Shown here piece by piece: positions 62,924 to 64,000 of a stretch of DNA of 64,000 bases (the first letter of the stretch is position 1; each line of letters starts with the position of its first letter). This DNA comes from Blastococcus sp. HT6-30. GTDB lineage: Bacteria > Actinomycetota > Actinomycetes > Mycobacteriales > Geodermatophilaceae. Where the stretch lies: NCBI RefSeq assembly GCF_039729015.1, contig NZ_CP155792.1:1822001-1886000 (forward strand), given 5' to 3'. The position numbers were made by a program, and so were the translations under genes. Below the pieces are notes generated by a model, which saw nothing but the letters and a program-made list of their open reading frames with translations, ran no database searches and was not told the DNA's origin.

Positions 62924-63053
62924 CACCGGAAGCCATCCCGCGACGGCGACGGGCCTTCCGCGGAATCAGATGACGCCGTGGCGGTCGGACCCTCGCCGGT
63001 CGGCGGGGATGTCGTCGGTCTCCTGGCCGCGGTCGGAGCCCGGAGGGCGACAG

Positions 63054-63803
63054 TCAGAACGGCGGCCAGGGCAGGGCGGGCCACTCGCCGCTCGGCTCGG
63101 GGTGGCGGCCGCTGCGCAGCAGATCGGTGACCCGTCGCTGGGTGCAGCGCACCTCGGTGCGGGTCAGGTGCTCGTGCAGCTGCTCTCCGAGCCCGTCGCG
63201 CAGGTCGTCGGCCAGCCGCTCCAGGACGGCCAGCGCCTCGGCGGGCAGCGGCTCGCCGGCCCAGCGCCACAGCAGCGTCCGCAGCTTCGGGTCGACGGAG
63301 AAGCAGATGCCGTGGTCGACGCCGTACACGTGGCCGTCGGGCATCGGGATGATGTGCCCGCCCTTGCGGTCGGCGTTGTTGACCACGGCGTCGAAGATCG
63401 CCATGCGGCGCAGCGCGGGGTCGTCCCGGCGCACGAACGCGGCCAGGTCGACATCCGGGTCGCCGTCCATCCACAGCTGGACCATGCCGGGGCCGAACGG
63501 GCCCTCCCGCAGCACCGTGGGCGGCACGACGTGCCAGCCGGTCGCCTCCGACACCAGGTACGCGGAGATCTCCCGGCCGGCGAGGGTGCCGTCGGGGAAG
63601 TCCCACAGCGGCCGCTCCCCGGCGACGGGCTTGTAGACGCACTCCGCGGCGAGGGTGTCGGTGCGGATGGCGCCGACGAGCGTCACGTTGGACGCGTCCA
63701 CCATCCGGCCCTCGACGTCGATGACGCCCTCGGTGAGCAGCCGGTGGACCTCGGCGTCGTCGGCGGGCGGGCGGAGACCGGGGTCGGCGGGCTGCTCGCT
63801 CAT
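63054..63803 (-). CDS. SCO1664 family protein (PI3/PI4-kinase-like fold)
   Basis: 249 residues. LLTEGVIDVEGRMVDASNVTLVGAI, CVYKPVAGERPLWDFPDGTLAGREISAYL (kinase-like lysine loop), AIFDAVVNNADRKGGHIIP (DxxxNNxDRKxxH, catalytic-loop-like) and VYGVDHGICFSVDPKLRTLLW (DHG, metal-binding) give a complete but minimal lipid-kinase-like active site; the family is the actinobacterial SCO1664/TIGR03843 group. Its substrate is unknown. It is followed upstream by a DUF3090 gene, its constant partner near mshC in Streptomyces. Confidence 0.9.
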   Translation of the reverse strand: MSEQPADPGLRPPADDAEVHRLLTEGVIDVEGRMVDASNVTLVGAIRTDTLAAECVYKPVAGERPLWDFPDGTLAGREISAYLVSEATGWHVVPPTVLREGPFGPGMVQLWMDGDPDVDLAAFVRRDDPALRRMAIFDAVVNNADRKGGHIIPMPDGHVYGVDHGICFSVDPKLRTLLWRWAGEPLPAEALAVLERLADDLRDGLGEQLHEHLTRTEVRCTQRRVTDLLRSGRHPEPSGEWPALPWPPF

Positions 63804-63817
63804 CGAGGCGTCGCCGC

Positions 63818-64000
63818 TCAGCGGCGGTAGCCGTTCTGCCGCGGGCACACGTGCCCGACCGGGTCGAGCGGCAGCGAGCACAGCGGGCACGACGGGCGGC
63901 CGGCCGCGACCACCCGGAGGGCGCGGGCCACGAAAGCGCGCGCGGCCATCGGCGTGATCGTCACCCGCAACGCGTCGGGGCCCTCGTCGCTGTCGGAGAG
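63818..64000 (-). CDS. DUF3090 family protein, C-terminal part only
   Basis: The last 60 codons, read into the window from its right edge: DEGPDALRVTITPMAARAFV, ARALRVVAAGRPSCPLCSLP, LDPVGHVCPRQNGYRR and stop. The CPLC...HVCPRQNGYRR ending is the zinc-ribbon-like C-terminus of the actinobacterial DUF3090 (TIGR03847) family. The 5' part lies outside. The stop is 14 bp before the SCO1664-type ATG, so the two form an operon. Confidence 0.9.
   Translation of the reverse strand, partial: LSDSDEGPDALRVTITPMAARAFVARALRVVAAGRPSCPLCSLPLDPVGHVCPRQNGYRR

Overview
The window comes from a very GC-rich actinobacterium. It carries a complete Pup–proteasome locus (pup, dop, pafA, prcB, prcA, ARC/Mpa ATPase, pafB, pafC), mycothiol ligase mshC, the RNA polymerase-binding protein RbpA, a polyprenol-phosphate-mannose synthase next to Lnt, an Rpf and many GTG starts. 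Gene order follows the M. tuberculosis Rv2050–Rv2130c segment and the corresponding Streptomyces region. From protein style I infer a member of the Geodermatophilaceae or a relative; this is an inference, not a match.

Layout. 0–11.6 kb: the 3' end of gcvP, coaA, an acetyltransferase, a penicillin-binding-like serine hydrolase, a PEBP protein, a HAD phosphomutase–GH65 phosphorylase operon, an M50-like membrane peptidase and small orphans. 11.7 kb: a 28-bp sequence with the 11-6-11 architecture of a chromosomal dif site, in a gene-poor stretch. 12.1–18.5 kb: a lipoprotein, a MalY-type lyase, a phosphodiesterase–acyltransferase pair, a UMF1-type transporter, thymidine kinase, and rbpA behind a GGAAT-N18-GTT (SigR-type) promoter. 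18.5–31.3 kb: fxsA–ppm1–lnt, an amidohydrolase, an acyltransferase, a YbdK-type ligase, a frameshifted radical SAM gene, an Lrp regulator, an M24 peptidase and a 5'-3' exonuclease. 31.3–39.4 kb: a DUF4333 protein, helY, a lipid kinase, tatC, tatA and pafC–pafB. 39.5–50.2 kb: a DUF3866 protein, pafA, an unknown ORF, prcA, prcB, an endonuclease VII-like HNH gene, pup, dop, rpf and the ARC ATPase. 50.4–64 kb: trmI, a RecB-like nuclease, a HAD phosphatase, a decayed copper/CHRD island, metH, a PAC2 protein, a dGTPase-like gene, mshC, a mycothiol-dependent isomerase-fold protein, an SCO1664-family protein and a DUF3090 protein (cut by the window end).

How the genes work together. PafA attaches Pup (here ending directly in Gly-Gly-Glu) to targets, Dop removes it, and the ARC ring feeds pupylated proteins to the PrcAB core. 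PafB and PafC are the WYL-domain pair known elsewhere to activate DNA-damage genes. TatA/TatC, Ppm1 and Lnt serve export and envelope maturation. MshC makes mycothiol, which the neighbouring isomerase-fold protein may use.

Expression logic visible in the DNA. Seventeen genes have a TANNNT hexamer ending 6 or 7 nt before the start codon and no Shine-Dalgarno at the usual place, the pattern of leaderless mRNAs. Internal operon genes instead use SD sequences or ATGA/GTGA overlaps. Most genes right of the dif candidate lie on the minus strand, as expected if the fork arrives from the right and terminates near 11.7 kb.
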